Below are positions 11,661 to 12,206 of a stretch of 12,206 nt of DNA, piece by piece (positions within the stretch are counted from its first letter, which is position 1; every line of letters begins with the position of its first letter). Made by a program: the position numbers and the translations under genes. A model generated the notes under the pieces. It saw nothing but the letters and a program-made list of their open reading frames with translations. It did no database searches and was not told the DNA's origin. Location of the stretch: contig JAHFGR010000021.1 in the NCBI GenBank assembly GCA_023247345.1, positions 1-12,206 of the forward strand. Reading direction: 5' to 3'. Source of the DNA: Microcaldota archaeon (GTDB taxonomy: Archaea; Micrarchaeota; Micrarchaeia; Anstonellales; Bilamarchaeaceae).

Positions 11661-12206
11661 ATGCAATTAACCGTAGCACGAAGAATGCCATCAACTGCTT
11701 CATTAGATCGACTAGCAGCAGATAGAAGATTTGGCAGATACAAAAAAGAAGATCCACAAGTAGTAAGACAAGCAGATGTTACAGATCAAACATACGTTGA
11801 ACAAGCAAGAAGAGCAAGACAAATGCTAAGAAGCATGGCCCCAGAGCAAGTAAAACAATTAATTGAATTTCATAGAGGCCTAAATTTCTTCCAAGCATTA
11901 GCAGTAGCACAAAGAGAAAACTTACTCATAGTGCCTAATGACATTCATGATCGAATTCTAACAGAAACTAATGATGAAGAATTACTAAAACAACTTTACA
12001 GATTTTGCGTACGAACAGGAACTTTGGTTATTTATGAAAAGCCCGATAAGCCATTTGGTGAGCAAGTTGTTTTTAGTTGGGGGCGTAATAAAGTGCAACA
12101 TTCTATTTCATTCAAAGTTCCAGAGCAATTCAAAGGTTTAAGAAATTGTGCATTAGTAATAGAACATCCAGACTTTGAAATAAAAACAGTAGGAGAAAAC
12201 GAATAC
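11661..12206 (+). CDS. paralog family protein, copy 3 (5' part, runs off window)
   Basis: The frame is open from ATG 11661 to the window end (182 codons). It matches copies 1 and 2 over their conserved front: VVRQADVTDQTYVEQARRAR, RQMLRSMAPEQVKQLIEFH, IVPNDIHDRILTETND, RTGTLVIYEKPDKPFG and NCALVIEHPDFE. It has its own promoter and is not linked in an operon with copies 1 and 2, which lie about 3 kb upstream beyond endA, the HAD gene and vapBC. A 22-nt tract is identical in all three copies (7119-7140, 7943-7964, 11763-11784). Whether it also has a divergent tail and a hairpin array cannot be seen. Function unknown. Confidence 0.85.
   Translation, partial: MQLTVARRMPSTASLDRLAADRRFGRYKKEDPQVVRQADVTDQTYVEQARRARQMLRSMAPEQVKQLIEFHRGLNFFQALAVAQRENLLIVPNDIHDRILTETNDEELLKQLYRFCVRTGTLVIYEKPDKPFGEQVVFSWGRNKVQHSISFKVPEQFKGLRNCALVIEHPDFEIKTVGENEY

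Overview
The window looks archaeal, and most likely comes from a small-genome DPANN archaeon of the Micrarchaeota/ARMAN type. Direct signs are TATA boxes about 20-30 bp upstream of start codons with no room for a ribosome binding site (leaderless messages), divergent TATA boxes, archaeal VapBC pairs, a DUF62 SAM hydrolase, a tRNA gene with bulge-helix-bulge introns, and a tRNA splicing endonuclease with the three-unit (epsilon-2) layout known from ARMAN archaea. The lineage is an inference; there is no rRNA or marker gene here to settle it.

Layout. 1-522 (minus): a PIN toxin cut by the window edge and its antitoxin. 650-1771 (plus): an unknown predicted lipoprotein. 1773-2534 (minus): a glutaminase-less asparagine synthase domain. 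2562-4649 (plus): a large surface protein with repeated Ig/carboxypeptidase-regulatory-like domains. 4652-5590 (minus): an unknown protein with histidine motifs. 5718-6123 (plus): a tRNA-Arg(CCU) gene broken by three introns, one of 241 nt. 6126-6926 (minus): SAM hydrolase. 7014-8674 (plus): two overlapping paralogs of an unrecognised family, then a dense array of about ten hairpins (8685-8945). 9000-10175 (minus): tRNA splicing endonuclease. 10275-10913 (minus): HAD phosphatase. 10931-11559 (minus): a second vapBC pair. 11661-12206 (plus): a third copy of the paralog family, cut by the window end.

How it fits together. The endonuclease is the enzyme expected to process the multi-intron tRNA, and its relaxed-specificity architecture matches the non-canonical intron positions. 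The paralogs share a strongly conserved front part (a 22-nt tract is identical in all three), while the last ~40 residues of the two complete copies diverge and use a different codon style, rich in codons ending in C or T. In copy 2 this tail resembles the variable region of diversity-generating retroelement targets and runs directly into the hairpin array. The array and this tail are the best candidates for something undescribed.

Genes are packed tightly: several convergent pairs are separated by 1-2 bp. Only a few genes have recognisable Shine-Dalgarno sites (650 plus, the antitoxin at 522, endA).
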